A DNA stretch of 64,000 bases from Agromyces marinus (GCF_021442325.1 NZ_CP087879.1:3038001-3102000), one strand, 5' to 3'. Numbered from the stretch's first letter, positions 16,528 through 25,238 are shown. Translations and numbers: made by a program. Notes: generated from the sequence alone by a model not told the origin.

Positions 16528-18252
16528 GTGACGATCGAGACGACGGATGCCGCGCCGCGCGCCGCACGCGCCGCGCGGCCGGCACGACCCTCGACCCGCC
16601 CGAACGGGCAGTGGAAGGTCGACGGCACCGCGCCGCTCAACGCGAACGAGGAGTGGAAGCAGGTCGACGGCGGCCTCGCGGTGCGCGAGCGGATCGAGAC
16701 GATCTACGCCGACGGCGGCTTCGCGTCGATCGACCCGACCGACCTGCACGGCCGGTTCCGGTGGTGGGGGCTGTACACGCAGCGCAAGCCCGGCATCGAC
16801 GGAGGCCGGACGGCCACGCTCGAGCCGCACGAGCTCGAGGACGAGTTCTTCATGCTCCGCGTCCGCATCGACGGCGGGCAGCTGACCACCGAGCAGTTGC
16901 GCGTCATCGGCGGCATCTCGACCGAGTTCGGCCGCGACACCGCCGACCTCACCGACCGGCAGAACATCCAGCTGCACTGGATCCGCGTCGAGGACGTGCC
17001 CGAGATCTGGCGCCGGCTCGAGTCGGTCGGACTCGGCACGACCGAGGCGTGCGGCGACGTGCCGCGCGTCGTCCTCGGCTCGCCCGTCGCGGGCATCGCC
17101 GCGGACGAGCTCATCGACCCGACGCCGCAGATCGACGAGATCACGCGGCGGTTCATCGGCGACGAGTCGCTCGCGAACCTGCCCCGCAAGTTCAAGTCGG
17201 CGATCACGGGCCACCCCAGCCAGGACGTCGTGCACGAGATCAACGACGTCGCGTTCGTCGCGGTCGAGCACCCGTCGCTGGGCGTGGGGTACGACCTGTG
17301 GGTCGGCGGCGGGCTGTCGACCGCGCCGAGACTGGCGGAGCGGCTCGGCGTGTTCGTGGCCCCCGACCGCGTCGCCGACGCCTGGCACGGCGTCGCGCAG
17401 ATCTTCCGCGACTACGGGTACCGGCGGCTGCGGAACAAGGCGCGCCTGAAGTTCCTGCTCGCCGACTGGGGCGCCGAGAAGTTCCGCGAGGTGCTCGAGA
17501 CCGAGTACCTGGGGTACGCGCTCCCCGACGGACCGGCCGCGCCGACGCCGGCGACTCCCGGCGACCACGTCGGCGTGCACCGGCAGAAGGACGGCCGCTT
17601 CTCCGTCGGCGCGACGCCCATCGTCGGGCGGGTCTCGGGGCCGACGCTGACGAAGCTCGCCGACCTCGTCGAGGCGCACGGGTCGACGAGGCTGCGCACG
17701 ACGCCGCACCAGAAGGTCGTCGTCCTCGACATCCCGGAAGGCCGGGTCGAGTCGCTCGTCGCCGGCCTCGACGAGCTCGGACTCCAGGCACGACCGAGCC
17801 TCATCCGCCGCGGCACCATCGCGTGCACGGGCATCGAGTTCTGCAAGCTCGCGATCGTCGAGACGAAGGCGTTCGCGACGGCCGCCGTGCTCGAGCTCGA
17901 GGAACGCCTCGACGCGTTCGACCTGCCGCACCCGATCAGCCTGCACGTGAACGGATGCCCCAACTCGTGCGCGCGCATCCAGACCGCCGACATCGGGCTC
18001 AAGGGCCAGCTCGTCACGATCGACGGCGAGCAGGTACCGGGCTACCAGGTGCACCTCGGCGGAGGGCTCGCGTCGCAGGATCGCGACGAGGCCGGCCTCG
18101 GCCGCACGGTGCGCGGGCTCAAGGTCACGGCCGACGGCATCGCCGACTACGTGTCACGGGTCGTCACCCGGTTCCTCTCCGAGCGTGACGCGGGCGCCGA
18201 CGAGACGTTCGCCCAGTGGGCGCACCGCGCCGACGAGGAGGCCCTGCGATGA
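16528..18252 (+). CDS. sir: Ferredoxin-dependent sulfite reductase
   Basis: A 574-residue nitrite/sulfite reductase-family protein that reduces sulfite to sulfide with six electrons. The siroheme/[4Fe-4S] ligands are Cys433, Cys439, Cys477 and Cys481 (CTGIEFC and NGCPNSC). Two ferredoxin-like repeats are present. The neighbours (APS reductase, sulfurylase, siroheme enzymes) argue for sulfite rather than nitrite. The GTG start has a GAGAGGGGG ribosome site. Its stop region overlaps the next gene by four bases (ATGA). Confidence 0.94.
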   Translation: MTIETTDAAPRAARAARPARPSTRPNGQWKVDGTAPLNANEEWKQVDGGLAVRERIETIYADGGFASIDPTDLHGRFRWWGLYTQRKPGIDGGRTATLEPHELEDEFFMLRVRIDGGQLTTEQLRVIGGISTEFGRDTADLTDRQNIQLHWIRVEDVPEIWRRLESVGLGTTEACGDVPRVVLGSPVAGIAADELIDPTPQIDEITRRFIGDESLANLPRKFKSAITGHPSQDVVHEINDVAFVAVEHPSLGVGYDLWVGGGLSTAPRLAERLGVFVAPDRVADAWHGVAQIFRDYGYRRLRNKARLKFLLADWGAEKFREVLETEYLGYALPDGPAAPTPATPGDHVGVHRQKDGRFSVGATPIVGRVSGPTLTKLADLVEAHGSTRLRTTPHQKVVVLDIPEGRVESLVAGLDELGLQARPSLIRRGTIACTGIEFCKLAIVETKAFATAAVLELEERLDAFDLPHPISLHVNGCPNSCARIQTADIGLKGQLVTIDGEQVPGYQVHLGGGLASQDRDEAGLGRTVRGLKVTADGIADYVSRVVTRFLSERDAGADETFAQWAHRADEEALR

Positions 18253-18968
18253 GCGCGCGACGCACCGCCGACGAGCTGCGGGCCCTCGCCGCGGCCGGCG
18301 ACGCGGCGCTCGGCAGCCTGACCGGCCACGAGGCATCCGCTGCCGAGGTCGTCGCGTGGGTCGCTTCGAACTTCGAGACGGATGCCGCGGCGGTCGCCTG
18401 CTCGATGGCCGACGCCGCACTCCCCCACCTGGTGGCGGAGGCGCTGCCGGGCGTCGACGTGCTCTTCCTCGACACGGGGTACCACTTCGCCGAGACCCGC
18501 GCGACGCGCGACGAGGTCGCGCGTCGGCTCGACGTGCGCGTGGTCGACGTGCTGCCCGAGCAGACGGTCGCCGAGCAGGATGCGCAGTTCGGCGCGGACC
18601 TGTTCTCGCGCGACCCCGCGCTCTGCTGCGCGCGGCGCAAGGTCGAACCGCTGCACCGCGCGCTCGGCGGCTACGAGGTGTGGTTCACCGGCGTGCGCCG
18701 CGACGAGGCGCCGACGCGCACCCGCACCCCGCTCGTCGCCTTCGACGAACGCAACGGGCTCGTGAAGGTCAACCCGGTCGCGGCATGGACCTTCGACGAC
18801 CTCCTCGACTACGCGGGCCGGCACGGGGTGCCCGTGAACCTGCTCATGTCGTACGGCTACCCGTCGATCGGGTGCGAGCCGTGCACGAAGCCCGTGGCCG
18901 CGGGCGAGGATCCGAGGTCCGGCCGCTGGGCCGGCCTCGCCAAGACCGAATGCGGGTTGCACCTATGA
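18249..18968 (+). CDS. cysH: Adenylyl-sulfate (APS) reductase, assimilatory
   Basis: A 239-residue CysH-family reductase that turns APS into sulfite. Cys126-Cys127 and Cys209-x-x-Cys212 are the four [4Fe-4S] ligands that mark APS-using enzymes of plant/Bacillus/actinobacterial type. The catalytic cysteine is Cys235 in the C-terminal ECGLHL. It overlaps the sulfite reductase stop and the cysD start (ATGA on both sides). APS use is consistent with a CysN that lacks a CysC kinase domain. Confidence 0.96.
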   Translation: MSARRTADELRALAAAGDAALGSLTGHEASAAEVVAWVASNFETDAAAVACSMADAALPHLVAEALPGVDVLFLDTGYHFAETRATRDEVARRLDVRVVDVLPEQTVAEQDAQFGADLFSRDPALCCARRKVEPLHRALGGYEVWFTGVRRDEAPTRTRTPLVAFDERNGLVKVNPVAAWTFDDLLDYAGRHGVPVNLLMSYGYPSIGCEPCTKPVAAGEDPRSGRWAGLAKTECGLHL

Positions 18969-19909
18969 GCGAGAACCTGATCACGGCGGATGCCGCGGCA
19001 TCCGTCTCACGCACCTCGTCCCTCGACGCGCTCGACGTGCTCGAGGCCGAGGCGATCCACGTCATCCGCGAGGTCGCCGCCGAGTTCGAGCGCCCGGTGC
19101 TGCTGTTCTCGGGCGGCAAGGACTCGGTCGTCGTGCTGCACCTGGCGACCAAGGCGTTCTGGCCGGGGAAGGTGCCGTTCCCGGTGCTGCACGTCGACAC
19201 CGGCCACAACTTCCCCGAGGTGCTGCGCTTCCGCGACGAGACGGTCGGGCGGCTCGGCATCCGCCTCGAGGTGGCGTCGGTGCAGGACTACCTCGACGAC
19301 GGCCGCCTGCAGGAACGCGCCGACGGCACGCGCAACCCGCTGCAGACCCAGCCGCTGCTCGACGCGATCGCGGCCGGCCGGCACGACGCGGTCTTCGGCG
19401 GCGCGCGCCGCGACGAGGACAAGGCGCGCGCCAAGGAGCGCATCATCTCGCTGCGCGACGAGTTCGGCCAATGGGATCCGCGCAACCAGCGGCCCGAACT
19501 CTGGAGCCTCTACAACGGGCGCCACACGGTGGGTCAGCACGTGCGGGCGTTCCCGATCTCGAACTGGACCGAGCTCGACGTCTGGCGCTACATCGAGCGC
19601 GAGGGCATCGCGCTGCCGCCGCTGTACTTCGCGCACGAACGCGACGTGTACGAGCGCGACGGCATGTGGCTCGCGGTGAGCGACGTGTCGGCCCCGCGCG
19701 AGGGCGAGCGCGTCGAGCGCCGCACCGTGCGCTACCGCACCGTGGGCGACCTCAGCTGCACGGGCGCGGTCGTCTCGGAGGCCGCGACGGTTTCGGACAT
19801 CGTGCGCGAGGTCGCGGCATCCACCCTCACCGAGCGCGGCGCGACCCGCGCCGACGACCGCCTCTCGGAGGCGGCCATGGAGGACCGCAAGAAGGACGGG
19901 TACTTCTGA
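18965..19909 (+). CDS. cysD: Sulfate adenylyltransferase small subunit
   Basis: A 314-residue PP-loop ATP sulfurylase subunit that joins sulfate to AMP. The SGGKDS loop is at residues 49-54. The family blocks HVDTGHNFPEVL, GGARRDEDKARAKER and the C-terminal KDGYF end are all present. It works with CysN, whose ATG shares one base with its stop (TGATG). Confidence 0.97.
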   Translation: MSENLITADAAASVSRTSSLDALDVLEAEAIHVIREVAAEFERPVLLFSGGKDSVVVLHLATKAFWPGKVPFPVLHVDTGHNFPEVLRFRDETVGRLGIRLEVASVQDYLDDGRLQERADGTRNPLQTQPLLDAIAAGRHDAVFGGARRDEDKARAKERIISLRDEFGQWDPRNQRPELWSLYNGRHTVGQHVRAFPISNWTELDVWRYIEREGIALPPLYFAHERDVYERDGMWLAVSDVSAPREGERVERRTVRYRTVGDLSCTGAVVSEAATVSDIVREVAASTLTERGATRADDRLSEAAMEDRKKDGYF

Positions 19910-21330
19910 TGAGCGAGCACACCGCGGCACGCCCCGACTCGCGAGTGATACCGGCCGCGCCGACTGATACCGGCCGACCAGCATCACTCGACGGGGCCGG
20001 TATCACTCGGCGGGAGGATGCGACGGCCGGCACGCTGTTCCGCTTCGCGACGGCGGGGTCGGTGGACGACGGGAAGTCGACGCTCGTGGGGCGGTTGCTG
20101 CACGACTCGAGGGCGATCCTCGCGGACACGCTCGAGTCGGTGACGCGCACGAGCGCGGAGCGCGGATTCGGCGGCGAGCCGGGCGCGATCGACTTCGCGC
20201 TGCTCACCGACGGCCTGCGCGCCGAACGCGAGCAGGGCATCACGATCGACGTCGCCTACCGCTACTTCACGACCGGGCGGCGCTCGTTCATCCTCGCCGA
20301 CTGCCCCGGGCACGTGCAGTACACGCGCAACATGGTCACCGGGTCGGCCACCGCCGACGCCGTCGTCGTGCTCGTGGACGTGCGCAGCGGCGTGCTCGAG
20401 CAGACGCGCCGCCACCTCGCCGTCGTGCAGCTGCTGCGGGTGCCGCACGTCATCGTCGCGGTCAACAAGATCGACCTGGTCGCCTACGACCGCGCCGCGT
20501 TCGAGGCGGTCGCAGCGGATGTCGCCGCGCTCGCGCGCGACCTCGGACTGCCCGACGTCCACGTCGTGCCCGTGTCGGCCCTCGCCGGCGACAACGTCGT
20601 CGAGCGCTCCGCGAACACGCCCTGGTACGACGGGCCCGCACTGCTCGAGCTGCTCGAGGAGCTCGCCACGATCGACGAGCTCGAGACCGACCTCGAGGCA
20701 CTGCGTCTGCCCGTCCAGCTCGTGATCCGCCCGCAGGGCGGGCTGTCGCCCGAGGTGACGGATGCCGCGGCCGACGCGTTCCGCGACCACCGCGCGTTCG
20801 CCGGGCGCATCGAGTCGGGCACGGTGAGGGTCGGCGACGCCGTCGAGGTGTTCCCCGCGGGCGTGCAGACGACGGTCACGGGCATCCGCCGCGGACCCGA
20901 GGCGCTCGACGCGGCATCCGCCCCGCTCTCGGTCGCGCTCGAGCTCGCCGACCCCGTCGACGCCGCGCGCGGCGCGGTGATCGCCGCCGCCGGCTCGCTG
21001 CCCGCACCCCGCCGAGAGCTCGACGCCGACGTGTTCCAGCTCGACGGGCGCCCGCTCGAGACCGGGGCGCGCGTGCTCGTCAAGCACGGAACCACGACCG
21101 TGCAGGCGATCGTCACCGACATCCGCGGCCGCCTCGACCTCGACACGCTCGAGACGACGCCCACCTCGGCGCTCGCGACGAACGACATCGGGCTCGTCCG
21201 CCTGAAGCTCGCGGCCGACCTCGCCGCCCTGCCGTACGCCGCGCACCGGCGCGCCGGCGCGTTCCTCGTCATCCACCCGCAGGACGGCGCGACGCTCGCC
21301 GCCGGCATCGTCGTGGAGGCTCCGGCGTGA
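19909..21330 (+). CDS. cysN: Sulfate adenylyltransferase GTPase subunit
   Basis: A 473-residue elongation-factor-like GTPase that drives APS synthesis. G1 is GSVDDGKST (50-58), G3 DCPGH (131-135), G4 NKID (186-189), followed by two beta-barrel domains. It has no C-terminal APS kinase. Residues 1-40 are a low-complexity extension before the conserved TLFRFATAGSVDDGKST, and residues 12-34 of it are encoded by a palindrome. Overlaps with cysD and the next gene show tight operon structure. Confidence 0.96.
   Translation: MSEHTAARPDSRVIPAAPTDTGRPASLDGAGITRREDATAGTLFRFATAGSVDDGKSTLVGRLLHDSRAILADTLESVTRTSAERGFGGEPGAIDFALLTDGLRAEREQGITIDVAYRYFTTGRRSFILADCPGHVQYTRNMVTGSATADAVVVLVDVRSGVLEQTRRHLAVVQLLRVPHVIVAVNKIDLVAYDRAAFEAVAADVAALARDLGLPDVHVVPVSALAGDNVVERSANTPWYDGPALLELLEELATIDELETDLEALRLPVQLVIRPQGGLSPEVTDAAADAFRDHRAFAGRIESGTVRVGDAVEVFPAGVQTTVTGIRRGPEALDAASAPLSVALELADPVDAARGAVIAAAGSLPAPRRELDADVFQLDGRPLETGARVLVKHGTTTVQAIVTDIRGRLDLDTLETTPTSALATNDIGLVRLKLAADLAALPYAAHRRAGAFLVIHPQDGATLAAGIVVEAPA
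19942..20009. repeat. Palindrome inside the 5' end of cysN
   Basis: Perfect 15-base arms CGAGTGATACCGGCC (19942-19956) and GGCCGGTATCACTCG (19995-20009) lie wholly within codons 12-34 of cysN. A second partial copy of the GATACCGGCC word lies between them. The encoded residues are outside the conserved GTPase. It may be an in-frame insertion, or an RNA structure that affects coupling from cysD. Confidence 0.85.
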
Positions 21331-22499
21331 CGCGCCGCGGGCTCGGTGCACAGCTCGGCGAACTCGTCGCCGGCGTCGCGGTCGCCGCGGCGATCGTCAT
21401 CGTGCCCGTGGTGATCGGCTCGGCCGGGCGCGCAGCGGCCGAGGGTCCTGCTGCGACCGGGGCGACTGATGCCGCGGCGCTCCGCCTCGGCTACTTCGCC
21501 AACCTCACGCACCTGCCCGCCCTCGTCGGGCTCGAGACCGGGATCCTCGCCGACGCGCTCGGCGCGAGCTCGACCGTGCTCGAGCCGCAGGCGTTCACCG
21601 CCGGCCCCGCCGCGGTCGAGGCGCTGAGCGCCGGCGCGATCGACGCCGCGTACCTCGGCCCGAGCCCCGCGATCAACAGCTTCGTGCAGTCCGGCGGCAC
21701 CTCGCTGCGGATCGTCGCCGGCGCAGTGGGCGGCGGCGCCGCGTTCGTCGTGCGCGACGGCATCGACGACGCGTCCGACCTCCGCGGCGCGACGCTCGCG
21801 ACCCCGCAGCTCGGCAACACGCAGGACGTCGCCCTGCGCACGTGGCTCGCCGACCACGGCCTCGCGACCTCGCCCACCGGCGGGGGCGACGTCGACCTCG
21901 TGCCGACCGACAACGCGCGCACGCTCCAGCTCTTCACGACCGGCGAGCTCGACGGCGCCTGGCTGCCCGAGCCCTGGGCCTCGCGACTCGTCGTCGAGGC
22001 CGGCGCGAACGTGCTCGTCGACGAGGCGGAGCTCTGGCCGGGCGGCGCGTTCCCCACGACCCTGCTCGTCGTGCGGACCGAGTACCTCGAGGCCCACCCC
22101 GACACGGTCGCGGCGCTCGTCGCGGGCCACGCGGCATCCGTCGACTGGATCTCGACGCACGCCGGTCAGGTGCCGGCGACCGTCAACGCGCGCCTCGCGG
22201 CCGACGCGGGCGGCGCGCTGCCCGACGCCGTGCTCGAGCGCGCACTCGCGCACGTCGAGGCGACGGTCGACCCGTTCGCCTCGACCCTGCCCGTGCTGCA
22301 ACGGAACGCCGTCGCCGCCGGGACCGCGCACGGCGGCGACCTCAGCGGCATCCTCGACCTCGGGCCGCTCGACGCGGTGCGCGCTGCGGCGGGCCGGGAG
22401 CCGATCGACGTCGCCGGCCTCGACGGGGCCGGACTCGACCGGGCCGGACTCGACCGGGCCGGACTCGACGGGGCCGGACTCGACCGGGGGTCGCCATGA
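21327..22499 (+). CDS. ssuA: Sulfonate/nitrate-type ABC transporter substrate-binding protein
   Basis: A 390-residue periplasmic-binding-type protein of the SsuA/TauA/NrtA family. A hydrophobic N-terminal segment (residues about 14-33) serves as signal or anchor; no lipobox Cys is seen. The family core is LRLGYFANLTHLPALVGLETG, AAYLGPSPAINSF and GELDGAWLPEPWASRLV. With the ATPase and permease that follow it would import sulfonates or sulfate esters; the location inside the cys operon supports a sulfur substrate. The last 25 residues are a tandem-repeat tail. GTG start, overlapping the cysN stop. Confidence 0.88.
   Translation: MTRRGLGAQLGELVAGVAVAAAIVIVPVVIGSAGRAAAEGPAATGATDAAALRLGYFANLTHLPALVGLETGILADALGASSTVLEPQAFTAGPAAVEALSAGAIDAAYLGPSPAINSFVQSGGTSLRIVAGAVGGGAAFVVRDGIDDASDLRGATLATPQLGNTQDVALRTWLADHGLATSPTGGGDVDLVPTDNARTLQLFTTGELDGAWLPEPWASRLVVEAGANVLVDEAELWPGGAFPTTLLVVRTEYLEAHPDTVAALVAGHAASVDWISTHAGQVPATVNARLAADAGGALPDAVLERALAHVEATVDPFASTLPVLQRNAVAAGTAHGGDLSGILDLGPLDAVRAAAGREPIDVAGLDGAGLDRAGLDRAGLDGAGLDRGSP
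22422..22488. repeat. 15-bp tandem repeats at the ssuA 3' end
   Basis: Four copies of GAC(C/G)GGGCCGGACTC (22422-22481) plus a partial fifth. They encode D(R/G)AGL units in frame and run up to the stop codon, so they also hold the ribosome site of the ssuB-like gene. The tail is outside the conserved domain. Confidence 0.92.
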
Positions 22500-23245
22500 G
22501 CGCGGCACCCGCCATCCGCCTCGCCGGCGTCGGAAAGCAGTACGCGCCGGACGCGCCGGTCGTCCTCGACGGCATCGACCTCACCGTCGCAGCCGGCGAG
22601 TTCGCCTGCCTCCTCGGTGCATCGGGCTGCGGCAAGTCGACACTCCTCGCCCTGATCGCCGGCCTCGAGCAGCCGACCACCGGCACGATCGACGTCGACG
22701 GCCGGGCGGCCGTGATGTTCCAGGAGGCGTCGCTGCTGCCCTGGCTGAGCGCGCGCCGCAACGTCGAACTCGCGCTGCGCTTCGGCGACGCCGGCCTCTC
22801 GCGCGCTGCCCGCCGCGCCCGCGCGCTCGAGCTGCTCGACCTCGTGCACCTCGCCGATGCCTCCGAGAAGCGCCCGCACGAGCTCTCGGGCGGCATGCGG
22901 CAGCGAGTCGCGCTCGCGCGCGCCCTCGCGCAGGACCGCTCGGTGCTGCTCATGGACGAGCCGTTCGCGGCCCTCGACGCGATCACGCGCGACCTGCTCC
23001 ATGAAGAGCTCGAGCGTGTGTGGCGCGAGACGGGTCGCACGATCGTGTTCGTCACGCACAACGTGCGCGAGGCCGCACGGCTCGGGCAGCGCGTGCTGCT
23101 CATGTCGAGCCGCCCCGGGCGCATCGTCAACGAGTGGCGCCTCGCCGACGACGGTCCGCGGCGCATCGAGTCGCCCGCCGTGTCCGAGCTCTCGCTCGAG
23201 ATCACCGAGCACCTGCGAAGGGAGATCCGCCGCAATGCCGCATGA
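22496..23245 (+). CDS. ssuB: Sulfonate/nitrate-type ABC transporter ATP-binding protein
   Basis: A 249-residue ABC ATPase. Walker A GASGCGKST at 41-49, Q-loop MFQEASLLPW, signature LSGGMRQR, Walker B LLMDEPFAALD and switch His in FVTHNVREA. Closest in type to SsuB/TauB. It overlaps the ssuA stop (ATGA) and the permease start. Confidence 0.93.
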   Translation: MSAAPAIRLAGVGKQYAPDAPVVLDGIDLTVAAGEFACLLGASGCGKSTLLALIAGLEQPTTGTIDVDGRAAVMFQEASLLPWLSARRNVELALRFGDAGLSRAARRARALELLDLVHLADASEKRPHELSGGMRQRVALARALAQDRSVLLMDEPFAALDAITRDLLHEELERVWRETGRTIVFVTHNVREAARLGQRVLLMSSRPGRIVNEWRLADDGPRRIESPAVSELSLEITEHLRREIRRNAA

Positions 23246-24305
23246 CACCCTCGCCTCACACAGCTCCTCCCACCACAGCAAGCCCACCCCCAGCACCACC
23301 CCCAGCACCCCCACCCCCAGCACCACCCCCCACACCACCCCCCACCCCAACACCCCCAACCCCCACCCCGTCGAGTGTCCAATGGATGCCACTGCAGCCC
23401 CCCTCGACCCGCATCCATCGGACACTCGAGGCGCCTCGGGCAGCGACGACGAGCTGCGCACGCTCGAGGCGGGGCTCGATCGGCTGCAGACGACCGCCGA
23501 GCGGCGCACGCCGTGGTGGCGCCGCGCGATCGACGGGGTGCTGCCGCCCGTGCTGCTCCTCGTCGTGCTCGTCGCGGCGTGGCAGGCGTACACGGTCATC
23601 GCCGACCCCCGACCCGACCTCGCGCCCGGCCCGCTCGACGTCGCCGCCGCGCTCGGCCGGGCATGGGAGGACGGCCGGCTGCAGCTCGCCGTCGCGACGA
23701 GCCTCGAACGCGGCATCCTCGGCTTCTGCATCGCGGTCGCGGTCGGCACGCCGCTCGGCCTGCTGCTCGCCGAGTGGGCACCGCTGCGGCGTGCGCTCGG
23801 CCCGCTCATCTCGGGCCTGCAGGTGCTCCCGTCGGTGGCGTGGGTCCCGGCCGCGATCCTCTGGTTCGGGCTGTCGGATGCCACGGTGTACTTCGTCGTG
23901 CTCATGGGCGCGATCCCGTCGATCGTGAACGGGCTCGTCGCGGGCGTCGCGCAGGTGCCGCCGCAGCTGCGCCGGGTCGGCACGGTGCTCGGGGCGTCAC
24001 GGCTCGAGCTCGCGGCATCCGTCGTGCTGCCGGCCGCCCTGCCCGGCTACCTCGCCGGACTCAAGCAGGGCTGGGCGTTCTCGTGGCGCTCGCTCATGGC
24101 CGCCGAGATCATCGTGATGGGCGGCTCGATGGGCTTCGGCGTCGGCTCGCTGCTGCAGCAGGGCCGCGACCTGGCCGACCTCGCGAGCGTGCTCGGCACG
24201 ATCCTGGTGATCCTCGCCATCGGCGTCGTGATCGAACTGCTCGTCTTCGCACCGGTCGAGCGCGGGATGCTGCGCCGCCGCGGACTCACGGGAGGAACCC
24301 GATGA
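23235..24305 (+). CDS. ssuC: Sulfonate/nitrate-type ABC transporter permease with low-complexity N-terminus
   Basis: A 356-residue inner-membrane permease with about six helices and the family EAA-type loop (TVLGASRLELAASVVLPAALPGYLAGL). The start at 23235 lies within the ssuB end, with GGGAGA upstream. The first 75 or so residues are unusual: a Thr/Pro/Ser/His-rich stretch coded by a C/A-rich repeat, then residues coded by palindrome copy 3. Conserved sequence begins near DELRTLEAGLDRLQ. An internal start downstream of the palindrome cannot be excluded. Confidence 0.88.
   Translation: MPHDTLASHSSSHHSKPTPSTTPSTPTPSTTPHTTPHPNTPNPHPVECPMDATAAPLDPHPSDTRGASGSDDELRTLEAGLDRLQTTAERRTPWWRRAIDGVLPPVLLLVVLVAAWQAYTVIADPRPDLAPGPLDVAAALGRAWEDGRLQLAVATSLERGILGFCIAVAVGTPLGLLLAEWAPLRRALGPLISGLQVLPSVAWVPAAILWFGLSDATVYFVVLMGAIPSIVNGLVAGVAQVPPQLRRVGTVLGASRLELAASVVLPAALPGYLAGLKQGWAFSWRSLMAAEIIVMGGSMGFGVGSLLQQGRDLADLASVLGTILVILAIGVVIELLVFAPVERGMLRRRGLTGGTR
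23271..23370. repeat. C/A-rich low-complexity tract in the permease gene
   Basis: About 100 bases of irregular CCCCCAGCACCA-like units, with no G or T in most of it. It encodes a PTPSTTPST-type tail and directly abuts the left arm of palindrome copy 3, repeating the tract-plus-palindrome layout seen near 4028 and 5136. Confidence 0.85.
23371..23429. repeat. Palindromic repeat, copy 3, inside a coding region
   Basis: Arms TCGAGTGTCCAATGGATGC (23371-23389) and GCATCCATCGGACACTCGA (23411-23429) differ by one base. The left 21 bases of the core are the same as in copy 1. The element is read in frame within the permease ORF, which shows it does not act as a strict terminator there. Confidence 0.9.
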
Positions 24306-25186
24306 CCGAGAACCCGTCCGAGAACCGGCCGACGGATGTCGCGGGGCGCGACGCTCACGCGGGCCGCGCCGCCCACGGCCGCGCCGCCCACGGCCGCGCC
24401 GACCAGGGCCGCCCCGACCAGGGCCGCGTCGCGCTCGTGGGCGCCGGCCCGGGCGACCCCGGGCTCATCACCCTGCGCGGGCTGCGCGCGCTGGAGACGG
24501 CGGACGTGATCGTCGCCGACCGTCTCGGCGCGCGCGCGGTGCTCGACGGCCTCGCCGCCGAGGGTGTGGAGCTCCGCGCCGAGGTCGTCGACGTCGGCAA
24601 GCTGCCCGGCCACCACGCCGTCCCGCAGGACGCGATCAACGAGCTGCTCGTCACACTCGCGGAGAGCGGCAAGCGGGTCGTGCGCCTGAAGGGCGGCGAC
24701 CCGTACGTCTTCGGGCGGGGCGGTGAGGAGCTCGCGTACTGCCGCGAGCGCGGCGTCGACGTCGAGGTCGTGCCGGGCATCACGAGCGCCGTCTCGGTGC
24801 CCGCGATCGCCGGCATCCCGCTCACGCACCGCGGGCTCGCGACGACGTTCACGGTCGTCACCGGCCACGACCAGATCCGCGCGCTCGGCGGCGGCCGCGA
24901 CCACACGGTCGTGCTCCTCATGGGCGTCGGCACGCTCGCGAACTCGGCGATCACGCTCGCACGCGGCGAGCGCGGGGGCGAGTGCCCGGTCGCGATCGTG
25001 GAGGATGGGTACGGCCCTCGCCAGCGAGTGACGATCGGCACCCTCGACACGATCGCCCACCAGGCGGCGGTGCGGGGCGTCCGCTCGCCGGCGGTCGTGG
25101 TCGTCGGCGACGTCGTGCGGCTCAGCACGTACGCGCCCGCCGAGCTCGCGGCATCCGCTCTCACGGCACCGCCGGCCATCGACTGA
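24302..25186 (+). CDS. cobA: Uroporphyrinogen-III C-methyltransferase
   Basis: A 294-residue SUMT that methylates uroporphyrinogen III twice to precorrin-2. Motifs: VALVGAGPGDPGLITLRGLRAL (split over residues about 41-62), LKGGDPYVFGRGGEE, VVPGITSAVSVPA and GIPLTHRGL. Only the methyltransferase half of CysG is present; the dehydrogenase/ferrochelatase half is absent, the chelatase being the separate gene at 15647. Residues 20-40 come from a tandem repeat. It overlaps the permease stop. Confidence 0.94.
   Translation: MTENPSENRPTDVAGRDAHAGRAAHGRAAHGRADQGRPDQGRVALVGAGPGDPGLITLRGLRALETADVIVADRLGARAVLDGLAAEGVELRAEVVDVGKLPGHHAVPQDAINELLVTLAESGKRVVRLKGGDPYVFGRGGEELAYCRERGVDVEVVPGITSAVSVPAIAGIPLTHRGLATTFTVVTGHDQIRALGGGRDHTVVLLMGVGTLANSAITLARGERGGECPVAIVEDGYGPRQRVTIGTLDTIAHQAAVRGVRSPAVVVVGDVVRLSTYAPAELAASALTAPPAID
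24362..24421. repeat. 15-bp tandem repeats at the cobA 5' end
   Basis: Four 15-base units beginning GGCCGCGCCG(C/A)CCA encode GRAAH, GRAAH, GRADQ and GRPDQ in frame, ending right before the conserved GRVALVGAGPG start of the enzyme. It mirrors the 15-bp repeats at the end of the ssuA-like gene. Confidence 0.9.
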
Positions 25187-25238
25187 ACCGCCGCAGACGC
25201 CGCCCAGACCTCCCCTGCTCTCCTCCGAAAGGCCCCTC

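Noticed and set aside
16528-18252. The siroheme reductase considered as a nitrite reductase.
   Set aside because: Its operon contains APS reductase, cysD and cysN and no nitrate or nitrite genes.
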